Shown here piece by piece: positions 55,657-64,000 of a stretch of DNA of 64,000 bases. Within the stretch, counting starts at the first letter, position 1, and each line of letters opens with the position of its first letter. The notes beneath the pieces are model-generated. The model was given only the letters and a program-made list of their open reading frames with translations, was not told where the DNA came from and did not search any database. Position numbers and translations under genes: made by a program. Source of the DNA: Symsagittifera roscoffensis (Eukaryota; Xenacoelomorpha; Acoela; Convolutidae); NCBI RefSeq assembly GCF_963678635.1, contig NC_087066.1, forward strand, positions 53,090,312 through 53,154,311, written 5' to 3'.

Positions 55657-56143
55657 TTCCCCTAAGCAGGAAAAAAATTTTAAATTACGAATAAAATAAA
55701 GCACAATGACTAACTAAGTCTGACTCCTTTCTCCCCCTTTAAGGACGAGGAAAAGAAAAAAATTTAGCGCCGTAAATAAGGAACTGACACTAACTGAAGC
55801 GCCTCTATGGGATTAAATTCAACAACTATAACTGTGAGAAATGATTATCCGGATTCCGACGGATAAGGGCTGGGTTAAGAAGTTAGAATGCGAAGAAGTT
55901 GTCGCCAAGTTTTATGGGTGGATCATTGATTTGCGATACACAAACTATAGGGAAGTCGGCTTAGAGAAATTATAAGAGCACCAGATGATGTTTTCCTTTA
56001 CTGATGGTTTATCCGAAGGATTTTTGATAGAGTACTCAAGTTTACTGAAGAACATTTTGATACCTGAAGATTAGCACCGGTTTATAGGGTAATATGTGCT
56101 CCTTGATATGCCAATATAACAGAATTAGAGTAAAGCAAAATGT
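55657..56143 (-). other. 3' untranslated region of the 6.8-kb element
   Basis: It holds the purine-rich tract next to the LTR. No coding sequence is seen. Confidence 0.7.
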
Positions 56144-58618
56144 TTACGAAGTTTTATAATCATTTAGAAAGTTTTCAAGTTCGTTATTAAAAAGTTCGCT
56201 GTCTAGATCAGAATGATCTCCAAAATTTTCTAATTCCATCCTCAGCGATTTGTCAGTTGATGAGGTTGACATTTGGTCTGAAGATGTTGGACTTGAGTCT
56301 AGGACAATTAACTCCGCCGGAGTCGTCTTGTTGTTGGTCTCGTGTGATTCCTCAATTTCAATCACGATAAGATCGGCCGCCGAACCGGAGGCTTCTTGAA
56401 CGTTCTCTAAGGCATCAATAAAATAACGTTTGCCATAAAATTTTGGTGGGCCGACATTTCTACTAGAACGGCGGATGGTAGAAGGAATTTTACCGGATAT
56501 GATACTAGGATTGGGAGGTACAGTGCACTCGTCAGTTGAGTCGCTTATCTCGTACACCGGGAAATCTGTAACTGAGTTGTTATCCGTTGGATTACACTCG
56601 TCTTGCAGGTCCTGTTGTTCGATGGTGTCTTTGTCCCCTCCCTGGTTCACGGTTCTCTGTTCCGCAGTACTAGGTGTTCGGCAAGCAGGTATTATGCTTA
56701 TTGGGCGCTCGTAAGATTGGTCCATAGGTTGTTCTCTGTTAGGGTCAATGTCGTTTTCTAAAATCTCAGATTTGATTTCAGGATTTGTTACAGCGGAATT
56801 AGAATTATTTTCGATTGAGAGGTGAGGTGTATTTGAGTCTGAAATAAAGCGTTCTCTGGCTACGTCTCTACAAGGGAAACCGCCCGCTATCCATTCCCAT
56901 TCGCTAGTATCCGAAATATCCGAAGGAATTAGCATAGATTCATCCGAAGCAAGGTAACCTGGAGGAGTTGAAGACTTCTTTGAGTGGCGTGTTTGTCTTC
57001 TTGTAGATTTGTGTGATGACCCTGATATGCGTGTCCTAGTTAAGTTGTCGGATGGGGTCGGATCCAACTGTCTGGTCATTTTTTTGGTTGGCTTTTCTGA
57101 TCTTGGTTTCCGTGTTGGGCCTTCCTGTTTCTGACCTACTTCAACATTAGCATTAGGAAAATACGGGAATGAAATGTTTCCCTTAAAAGGTCTGATTTTA
57201 TTTGAGGTAGAAATCGGAATCGCAATGTCGGATTTTCGTATTATTTTTCCGTCGGATAACTCTACTGTCGAAGTGGATGAATTTATAATTCTTTTACTTA
57301 GTTCCTTATAGAAACAGTCTCGGTTTATGTTACCGTTAGATTTCCGAAGGATTTTACCTTTGAATGGACTTTTGATTGGTAGTCTATTGGAGGTGATTTT
57401 CGAGGATGAAGCATAGTCTGTGTTGTAGCCTTTTTCAGTCGAGTTTTGGTTCTTCTTGGCTATCAAATCGTCCTTGTAGCCGTCCTCTAGTCTATCATCC
57501 GCGTTCCAATCCTTAGCTCGTTCCTTAGACAGTATTGATTTCCCTTTGTCTAAAATTCCAAAGGAGGGTTTACCAGAAGCTAATTGTTTCCAAATAGTAT
57601 TTGGTTTTCTGTTATAGTGAATCTCGAAGGGTGAACATTTAATTTTTGATTGATAGGTAGAGCGTAAATTCCAGATGATTTTTGAAACGGCATTTTGCAG
57701 TGTACATTTATGATGTTCTTTTGAAATAGCCAGTAGTTTGACTTTCACAGTGTGTACTAATTTTTCGACTAATCCGTTGGAACGATGGTCGCCTACTGTA
57801 CAAAAGATTATTTTGATGTTGTTGGAATCGCAGAATAATTTAAAGTCTTGGCTTGTAAAGCAAGTAGCATGATCTACCCTTATAGAAAAAGGTATTCCGT
57901 GTAAGAATATGTAGTCTTGTAAAAATACTATAACTGTTTTTGAAGAAGTAGACGATGTAATTTTTGCCGACGGAAATTTAGAAAATCTGTCAATGCAAAG
58001 TAAAATGTATTTATTTGCCCCCCAATAAGAATCCAAAGGACCAGCGAAATCTAAATTAAGTTCTTCGTTTGGTTCCGATAATGGAGGAAGTTCACTAATT
58101 TTTAAGTGTAAATTAATAACAGTTTTCAAATTCTTACCCGCCGATGTACACTCTGAGCAATTTATTCCGTGAAAGTAAATTTGTCTATTAATATGGGACC
58201 ACCAGATGTATTGGGCCAAATATTTCATTCCGAATTGACCTGGATGTGTTTCGTGAAGGGTCTTCATCATCGCGTTTCGTAAAGTAAATGGAATAACGAG
58301 TTTGCCGTCAATGTAGAGTAATCCGTCGGATTTGTGTAGGTCGCGGGTGAAATGTTTGAAATACGGAGAATCTGCATTAATCTTCTCCACCTTATTTTGA
58401 AGTGCTTTAACAATTGGACTTAACATGGGATCGTCTTCAGTCAAGAGAGCTACTAATTTGGCGTTAAATAAAATATTTAAATCCAAGGGTCGAACCGGCA
58501 ACTTCAAATTTTCACGGTATTTTTTAACGAGATTAGCATGATCTGGTAAGAGCTGGAAATCTAAATCTACAAAAATACCGGAAATGGTGGGATTAATTAC
58601 AATATTCTTATTATTCAT
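56144..58618 (-). CDS. integrase with long low-complexity C-terminal tail
   Basis: The block is 824 codons long. The zinc region has HETH with CSEC (HHCC motif). The catalytic triad is visible in LNLDFAGP, IRVDHATCF and NGLVEKLVHTVK. The last 450 residues are Ser/Thr/acid-rich and contain RRSSRNVGPPKFYGKRYFI. The chosen ATG is internal to a polyprotein; the upstream RT/RNase H block is in another frame, joined through an A8 run at about 58640. Confidence 0.9.
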   Translation of the reverse strand: MNNKNIVINPTISGIFVDLDFQLLPDHANLVKKYRENLKLPVRPLDLNILFNAKLVALLTEDDPMLSPIVKALQNKVEKINADSPYFKHFTRDLHKSDGLLYIDGKLVIPFTLRNAMMKTLHETHPGQFGMKYLAQYIWWSHINRQIYFHGINCSECTSAGKNLKTVINLHLKISELPPLSEPNEELNLDFAGPLDSYWGANKYILLCIDRFSKFPSAKITSSTSSKTVIVFLQDYIFLHGIPFSIRVDHATCFTSQDFKLFCDSNNIKIIFCTVGDHRSNGLVEKLVHTVKVKLLAISKEHHKCTLQNAVSKIIWNLRSTYQSKIKCSPFEIHYNRKPNTIWKQLASGKPSFGILDKGKSILSKERAKDWNADDRLEDGYKDDLIAKKNQNSTEKGYNTDYASSSKITSNRLPIKSPFKGKILRKSNGNINRDCFYKELSKRIINSSTSTVELSDGKIIRKSDIAIPISTSNKIRPFKGNISFPYFPNANVEVGQKQEGPTRKPRSEKPTKKMTRQLDPTPSDNLTRTRISGSSHKSTRRQTRHSKKSSTPPGYLASDESMLIPSDISDTSEWEWIAGGFPCRDVARERFISDSNTPHLSIENNSNSAVTNPEIKSEILENDIDPNREQPMDQSYERPISIIPACRTPSTAEQRTVNQGGDKDTIEQQDLQDECNPTDNNSVTDFPVYEISDSTDECTVPPNPSIISGKIPSTIRRSSRNVGPPKFYGKRYFIDALENVQEASGSAADLIVIEIEESHETNNKTTPAELIVLDSSPTSSDQMSTSSTDKSLRMELENFGDHSDLDSELFNNELENFLNDYKTS

Positions 58619-58619
58619 A

Positions 58620-60141
58620 TTAACAGTATCTACAATTTTTTTTATCTACAGGTGAATTAATAAAACTATGATTAAAGATTAAAAAATAAAGAAATGCGGA
58701 GTTAGAAATGGAAATAATTAATGTATTTGTATTAGAATAATCCGTTGGAATGCAATTTGAGGTACAAAATTCTGTTCTTTTGTGATTAAATGAACAAATT
58801 GGAAAAGACGAGTTAATAAGTTTTAGTACTGCTGCTATTAGGTAATTACGTAATAAGGCGTAATCGGAATTTTCCAGATTAGAACCAATGGCTGAGCAGG
58901 TAGTTCTTATTTTCTCCGACGAATTTAATGATTTATTAATCTTGTTAATATTTGCTACTACGAATTCCTCGTCGTAATGTGATATTGGAAGGGCTTTTCC
59001 GGATGGAATTCTAGAAATAAGGTCAGTGAAACCCATGTCTTTTCCTGCCATATGTTTGATTGTGAAATTAAAAGGTAATAATCTGTCTACCCATCTTGTT
59101 AGTCTACTGTGGTATGTTTTGTTTCCGTGGTTTGGTGATAGGGCAGATAATAAAGCTTTGTGATCGGTAAATACTTCGAAATCTGATCCGTAAAGGTAGT
59201 TCTTATAATGTTCGACAGCCCATACAACCCCTAGTAGTTCGAGCTCGTTCGTAGAATATTTAGACTCGTGTGGGTTTAAAAAGCGTGAAGCAAATGAGAT
59301 TGTTTTCCAATCGTTCCCGTGGAGTTGTTCGAGCGAAGCTCCGAGTCCATTATGTGACGCGTCAGTTTTTACTCTAGTTTTGCGTTTTACGTCGAAATGG
59401 GTATTCTCCGTTAGGTTTACGATTTCTTCTTTAATTTTTTCAAAAGCTTTGGTATGGTCGTCATTCCATTGGAATATTGATTTTTTATTTAGGAGCGGTC
59501 GGAGTGGGCTTCCTAAGGATGCTAAATTTGGGACGAATTTAATGTATTGGTTTGTAGAACCAAAAAATGATCGTAGTTTTTTCAAATTCTTCGGAATAGG
59601 TAAATCTTTTATGGCTTTCGATTTGTCGAATAACGGGGTAATTCCTGATTTAGGGATTTTGAATACCAACCATTCTGTTTCTTTTTGAAAGAATTTACAT
59701 TTTGACCATCTTACAGCGAAGTTATATTCGTCGAGGGTAGATAAAATTTTTAACACAATATTCTTGTGGTCTAAGAATGTTCCTTTGGAAGAGATTAAAA
59801 TGTCGTCTAAGTAACAGTTAGTAAATGGGATTGAACCTAACGTAGAGTCCATTACTCTTTGAAATTCGTTAGGCAGATCCCCTAGGCCGTAAAAACCAGT
59901 TAAGAATTGGTAGGTACCCGTAATATCACCGCCCACGATACTGAAGTTACATTGGTTGCTCCAATAAATTTATCCAGTGCTAATTGGCTGTACGCATTTT
60001 TTAAGTCTAAGTTAGTAAACCACACTTCTCCAACGGAATCATTAGTAATTTGTGCCGCGACATTGTCTACCAATTCGTGAATGTTTGGCATTTGATATTT
60101 GTTCTTGTAAATCTGTTTGTTTATGAACTTGGAATCTAAGG
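58620..60141 (-). pseudogene. RT-RNase H, two frame breaks
   Basis: The early RT part (60091-59900) has WFTNLDLKNAYSQLALD. The second block (59936-58620) has FLTGFYGLGDLPNEFQRVMD, the catalytic NCYLDDILISS, then RSFFGSTNQYIKFVP. RNase H shows VKTDASHNGLGASLEQ, STNELELLGVVWAVEH and VFTDHKALLSAL. The two blocks overlap in different frames near 59930. The link to the gag-protease block is another frame change at an A8 run near 60156. Confidence 0.88.
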
Positions 60142-61833
60142 CTAACTTGATGGATTTTTTTTACAAGTAATGACTATTGGGCTAATAAATCTGTCTTCGT
60201 CGCAATTTTCTAATTTTTTAATATGTCCCTCTGCTTTTAGTCTATTGAGTTCTGTCTTTACAGCGTCCAGTAAGTGAAGGGGAACTCGTCTTCCCTTTAG
60301 TTGTATTGGTTTTAAGGGTTCGTGAAAATGGGTGATTTTCATCTGATTTTTAATTTTTCCGATCCGAAGGAATAAATTTTTGAATGATTTTGATATATTT
60401 AGAATTTCCCTATCTTGGTTTGTTTGAGAGATGGAATTTATTGACTTACACTGTTTGTTAGTCTGGAAATGTGGGAAGTGTTTCTGAGAGACTTCTATCC
60501 CCACTTTTGGAAGGTTGTCGTTTCCTAAGATATTTCTCTCGTGTCCTTCGGTTAGGAAGAATTGACAGTCGTTGTCTGACCAACCATTTGAAAATATCGG
60601 GAGCTTCACCTTTCCAGTGATGTTTATGGCATTATCTGTGAATCCACAGTAGAGGTCTCTAGTTGTCTTATCCCCCGGATAAATTTTCAAGTAAGGGTCG
60701 CGTAACTTTAATTGGTGTAGTACGTTTTTCTTGAGGAAGCTCACCGGGCTAGCTGAATCCACTTGAATGTTTAAAATTACTTGGTTTTCTTTTCCGAGTC
60801 CAATGTTCAGTAATTTCTTCAATTCTTTTCCATTGTTATCAAAAATCGTAGTTACATTTAGTAAAGAGTAATCGTCGTTTTCGCTTTGTCCAGATTCCGA
60901 CCATGCGTTTATGACGCCACAACATTCTCTATCCGTGTGGTCAGTATATACATCCGGAATATCCGACGGATTAAAATCTGTATTATCTACAATTTGAGTA
61001 TTTACAATGTTTACATTTTTACGACGAGATCTACAAAGTCTGGTGAAATGCCCTTTGAATTTACAAGTAGTACAAGTCGTGTTCTTTGTTGGGCAAACTG
61101 CTAAGTGTCCTTTTGAGAATGATCCGCCACACTTCATACAGTTGTTACTTCTTTCGATGTTAAGGGTTGGTTCTCTTTTGACGTTAAAATTGTTGTTTGG
61201 TTTGTGTACGGATGATCCGTTGGATTTAAAATTGTTAGTTAACTTCAAGTGATTTAGAATTCCTTTTTCGCCTATGAGTGCTACATTTAGTGCTTCGCGT
61301 GGAGGGAGGGTTTCTGTTAACAATTTCCTTTGGATGTCGTAGTTTTTCATATTATTTATGAAAATATCTCTTATCCACTCTTCTTCTCCTGCGGTTATGT
61401 CGCACTTTTTTTTTGCCATTTCAGCTAAAGCACCCCAAAATTGTTCGAGGGATTCTCTGTCGCGTTGTTTTCTATTTAACAGTTTATGTCGTTCAAATGT
61501 GACATTTGTCTTTCTTACGAAAGCGATCGCTAGGAACTCCCAGAATTCTTTAAAAGAAATTTGTAAAACTTTCACCTTGGTGAAGTTTTGTCCGAAGATC
61601 CTTTTTCCTTCGTTTCCCAGTGCTAGATGTAAGACTGAACGTAATTTTTTGTCCGCTTCTTCTATTCGCATTCCGTTAAATTTCTTGGTTTCAGTTTTTA
61701 TCGAAGCTGTTTCTTCTTCGTCGTAACGTCTTTGTTCTTGAGTATTTCTCTCCATTCTTGAGCGTCTTTGAGCATCTGTTTCACCGTTTGTCGAGTTTTC
61801 CAAATTTGGAGGTAGTGGGTGTTGTCTCTCCAA
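60142..61833 (-). CDS. Gag-protease block
   Basis: The block is 563 codons from ATG 61833. The gag part has a helical capsid-like region (residues about 60-210, with SLEQFWGALAEMAKKK). Cys/His motifs are CMKCGGSFSKGHLAVC and CTTCKFKGHFTRLC; the second is a clean CX2CX4HX4C knuckle. The protease active site reads VDSASPVSFL (DSA in place of DTG) with NILGNDNLPKVGIEV as the second block. The frame ends in the RT fingers at SPIVITCKK, where the A8 run shifts frame. Confidence 0.9.
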   Translation of the reverse strand: MERQHPLPPNLENSTNGETDAQRRSRMERNTQEQRRYDEEETASIKTETKKFNGMRIEEADKKLRSVLHLALGNEGKRIFGQNFTKVKVLQISFKEFWEFLAIAFVRKTNVTFERHKLLNRKQRDRESLEQFWGALAEMAKKKCDITAGEEEWIRDIFINNMKNYDIQRKLLTETLPPREALNVALIGEKGILNHLKLTNNFKSNGSSVHKPNNNFNVKREPTLNIERSNNCMKCGGSFSKGHLAVCPTKNTTCTTCKFKGHFTRLCRSRRKNVNIVNTQIVDNTDFNPSDIPDVYTDHTDRECCGVINAWSESGQSENDDYSLLNVTTIFDNNGKELKKLLNIGLGKENQVILNIQVDSASPVSFLKKNVLHQLKLRDPYLKIYPGDKTTRDLYCGFTDNAINITGKVKLPIFSNGWSDNDCQFFLTEGHERNILGNDNLPKVGIEVSQKHFPHFQTNKQCKSINSISQTNQDREILNISKSFKNLFLRIGKIKNQMKITHFHEPLKPIQLKGRRVPLHLLDAVKTELNRLKAEGHIKKLENCDEDRFISPIVITCKKNPSS

Positions 61834-61973
61834 CGGATTGAGTAGGTTTTCTATGTCTATGTTTCCTTCGCAATTATAGCTAATTGAAACAGATCACTCC
61901 AGTCTTCCCATGGAATGGGGGGGGTCTACCGTATGGTTTTGCCAAAAAGGAGGTATTCCTCTCACGTTAGATT

Positions 61974-61991
61974 CGTTAGTTGACTGCGCCA
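61974..61991 (-). promoter_or_regulatory. tRNA primer binding site
   Basis: On the minus strand TGGCGCAGTCAACTAACG starts directly at the inner LTR border. TGGCGCAGTC resembles the primer binding sites of insect gypsy-group elements such as 17.6 and 297 that use tRNA-Ser; the assignment is from memory of that group. Confidence 0.75.
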
Positions 61992-62206
61992 TGATAAAAT
62001 GTTACTTTGTTGTAGCTAATTCTAAATTAAAACTATTAAAAAGAATATGGAATTAAGATGAATTAGTTGGTAAGTTAAAACATTAAAACAATGAGAGATC
62101 ATTCTCTCCGCCGGAGAGAATGGCCAATGAAGGTCATATCAGAGTGACCAGTTAATTAAACTAATGTGTTTTGCAGTAATTGCAAAACATGATGTAAATC
62201 ACAACA
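61992..62206 (-). repeat. 5' LTR of the 6.8-kb element
   Basis: 215-bp partner of 55442-55656; followed by CAGTC. Confidence 0.93.
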
Positions 62207-62585
62207 CAGTCCCATTTGTACCAAAATAAAAAATCAATCGCATTAGTACCAAAATTATTCAATTGGACTATTAAGCCGACTGAGACTATTAAGCCGACAA
62301 CTTTAAGCTCTTGGTATAAGGTCGCCGGTGGATAACCGACTCTAATTTTCGTATAAAGTCCTACCCTCTGTTGGCAAGCTCGCAACACGTTGGCGCGACT
62401 GCGGCGGTCACCATTTTGCTGTTTAGTTTTCTTCTGTTTGAACAGTAGAAAATTAATGTAATAATTCGTTGGCTCACAATTCGACCAATCAGAAAACGAG
62501 TTGAATAATTTTGGTACAAATGGGACCGATTTTTCATTTTGGTACAAATGAACATTGATACAAACGGGACTTCACCGTCTAGCCA
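62207..62585. mobile_element. MITE/foldback element hit by the LTR element
   Basis: The left part gtcccatttgtaccaaaataaaaaatc...gtaccaaaattattcaa recurs inverted at the right: ttgaataattttggtacaaatgggaccgatttttcattttggtacaaatg. Related copies are at 453-547 (right end), 50041-50840 and 52195-52325. Its original left start lies before 55437 (agtaccaaattgataaat), on the other side of the LTR element. Confidence 0.65.
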
Positions 62586-64000
62586 CAATAAAATCATACT
62601 CTCAGCTTGTGCAATAACTTTTTCTGCATATGTATTTCATCAAGTAATTGGCAGTCGACAAAACGTCGGTGCTGTTCCACTTAACGATGGTTTCCTATAT
62701 CAAGTACAAGCATAATGTAATTTAAAGTGGGTAAAGTTTCGTGGAATCAAGTGAGAAAAATTAAAAAACACTCAGGAAAAAAACAACATTTTAAAAAACT
62801 GACTATTTATAAGTTATTGAGACATCGATAATGATGCGCGTTTCCAATAAATGCCATCAAGTATAAGCTCAATTCGAGAATCCGAAACACGCCGAATCAG
62901 AGCAAGCAATGTGCCGCCGTTTGCGGAATCCCCAGCAATGTTTTAGCTAAACTTCTTGTTCCCGATTTTCCGTTGTGTATCAGAAGTCCAATTTATGCAG
63001 TGAAACCCCGTTCGACGGCGCATTGGCCGTTTTAATGCATCGGAGTATTATAGTTAACTCAATGATTCTGTTAAATTGAATATTTGCAGCATCCAAAACC
63101 AACATAGCCATAAATACTTGGACTACATTAGGTATGCAATTCACCTTGAATATCTAGTCTCGAGCGTCTGTTCCAATTTGAAATCATCAACCGAGCTACT
63201 ATGCGTAAAATGTATAAACCAAAAAGCTGAAACGATTTTGTAAGTATTAATTTTTACTAAAACGTCTCGGTTACCGTCAGCCAATTTTCCAAATTGTGGC
63301 ATAGAGTATTTCGTGTCTTTTCATGTATATCCCTTCAGAGAAGCATTAGGGCTCTTTATGCACATGAATGACCACCAGAACCGTTCATATGGAAATTGTT
63401 TGCTCCATAGTTGCAAGCTCTCGTGTCATAGGAATGGAGCGCTTTATCGCCAGCCGTATAAATCTTTCTCTGATTTGGTCTGAAAATAGAGAAATTTTAT
63501 TGTAGCAGAAAAAAACTTCTTTTGCCTTAAGACGTGATCTGATTGCCTCGGCTTTGTTATCCCATATGAAGATCAATTGAAAATTTATTCCACCAGTGGC
63601 TCCACCTATTGGTAGCTTATGATAATGTCCTTTCTACTCAAGTAAATGAGTGTGTTATGCTATACTCGGCAATAGAAAAAGGACGCTTGAGTTTCTTACC
63701 ACACTTTACTGCCTAGACGAGCTGTCTCGAAACGTACGCTCCTTAACTCCTGTCAGCGCTGATTCATCTGAATTTGATGTGATTAATCTCTATTACTTTT
63801 TTCTGGGCCACAATGACACTTGTTTTTCCCCATTTTCGTTTAAGAAAAAGTCTAATCACCAAAAAATTCTTAGAGATTGGAATTACTGCAACGCTAGTTC
63901 GACTTATTGTTCCGACTTTCGATACGAAAGTAACGGAATATTTGTGCTCGGGGCGGGTTTTTTTCTTCAGACAAATTTCGAATTTTTAACTAGCCATTTT
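62586..64000. other. right-edge DNA without recognised genes
   Basis: No conserved ORF, RNA gene or repeat boundary is seen. A ttgcggaatcc word near 62919 links it to the 50.8-52.1 kb motif set. Confidence 0.55.

Larger units (their letters stand above)
55442..62206 (-). mobile_element. second Ty3/gypsy-type LTR retrotransposon, 6.8 kb
   Basis: It has 215-bp LTRs with TG...CA ends (55442-55656 and 61992-62206), a CAGTC target duplication, a primer binding site immediately next to the 5' LTR and a purine-rich tract (rc of 55657-55664, aggggaa) next to the 3' LTR. Gag-protease, RT, RNase H and integrase follow in Ty3/gypsy order on the minus strand. The LTRs differ at one visible site, so the insertion is very recent, but pol has three frame breaks. 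It inserted into a copy of the 62207-type MITE. No env-like ORF follows integrase. Confidence 0.93.

Overview
The window looks like AT-rich nuclear DNA from an invertebrate animal. Host genes have short GT-AG introns and the rest is dense with nested repeats. Conserved animal proteins (FANCJ/BRIP1 helicase, acyl-CoA oxidase 3, protein phosphatase 6 catalytic subunit) rule out a bacterial or viral contig. The species cannot be named from the sequence.

Layout. Positions 1-300 hold a broken SGNH/GDSL-esterase-like fragment on the minus strand. Positions 1158-4054 are a Penelope-like retroelement on the minus strand with a 12-bp target duplication; a PHD-type zinc finger sits inside its reverse transcriptase. 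Positions 5094-21996 are a 16.9-kb Ty3/gypsy-type LTR retrotransposon on the minus strand with 773-bp LTRs. It has a long leader with a 14-bp minisatellite, gag, protease, RT/RNase H, and an integrase whose C-terminal extension ends in a macro-like domain. Beyond pol it carries about 3.2 kb of unrecognised coding sequence (ORF3). Helitron-like DNA lies on both sides of this element and continues as two head-to-tail copies that end 125 bp upstream of the helicase gene.

Host genes, all on the plus strand, occupy 24434-48908. They are BRIP1 (24434-27805, one exon), a seven-exon HEAT/ARM-repeat protein (30899-37955), ACOX3 (38295-40916, three exons) and PPP6C (47362-48908, three exons). They are functionally unrelated (DNA repair, unknown scaffold, peroxisomal lipid oxidation, Ser/Thr phosphatase). 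Between them lie a third Helitron-like element and several unrelated tandem arrays, all with units near 155-173 bp.

From 48909 to the end no host gene is supported. This part holds nested MITEs (one hAT-like with an exact 8-bp target duplication) and a second, smaller Ty3/gypsy element (55442-62206, minus strand, 215-bp LTRs, CAGTC target duplication, adjacent tRNA-type primer binding site). The strongest candidates for something undescribed are the macro-like domain fused to the integrase and ORF3 in the 16.9-kb element, and the PHD finger inside the Penelope-like reverse transcriptase.
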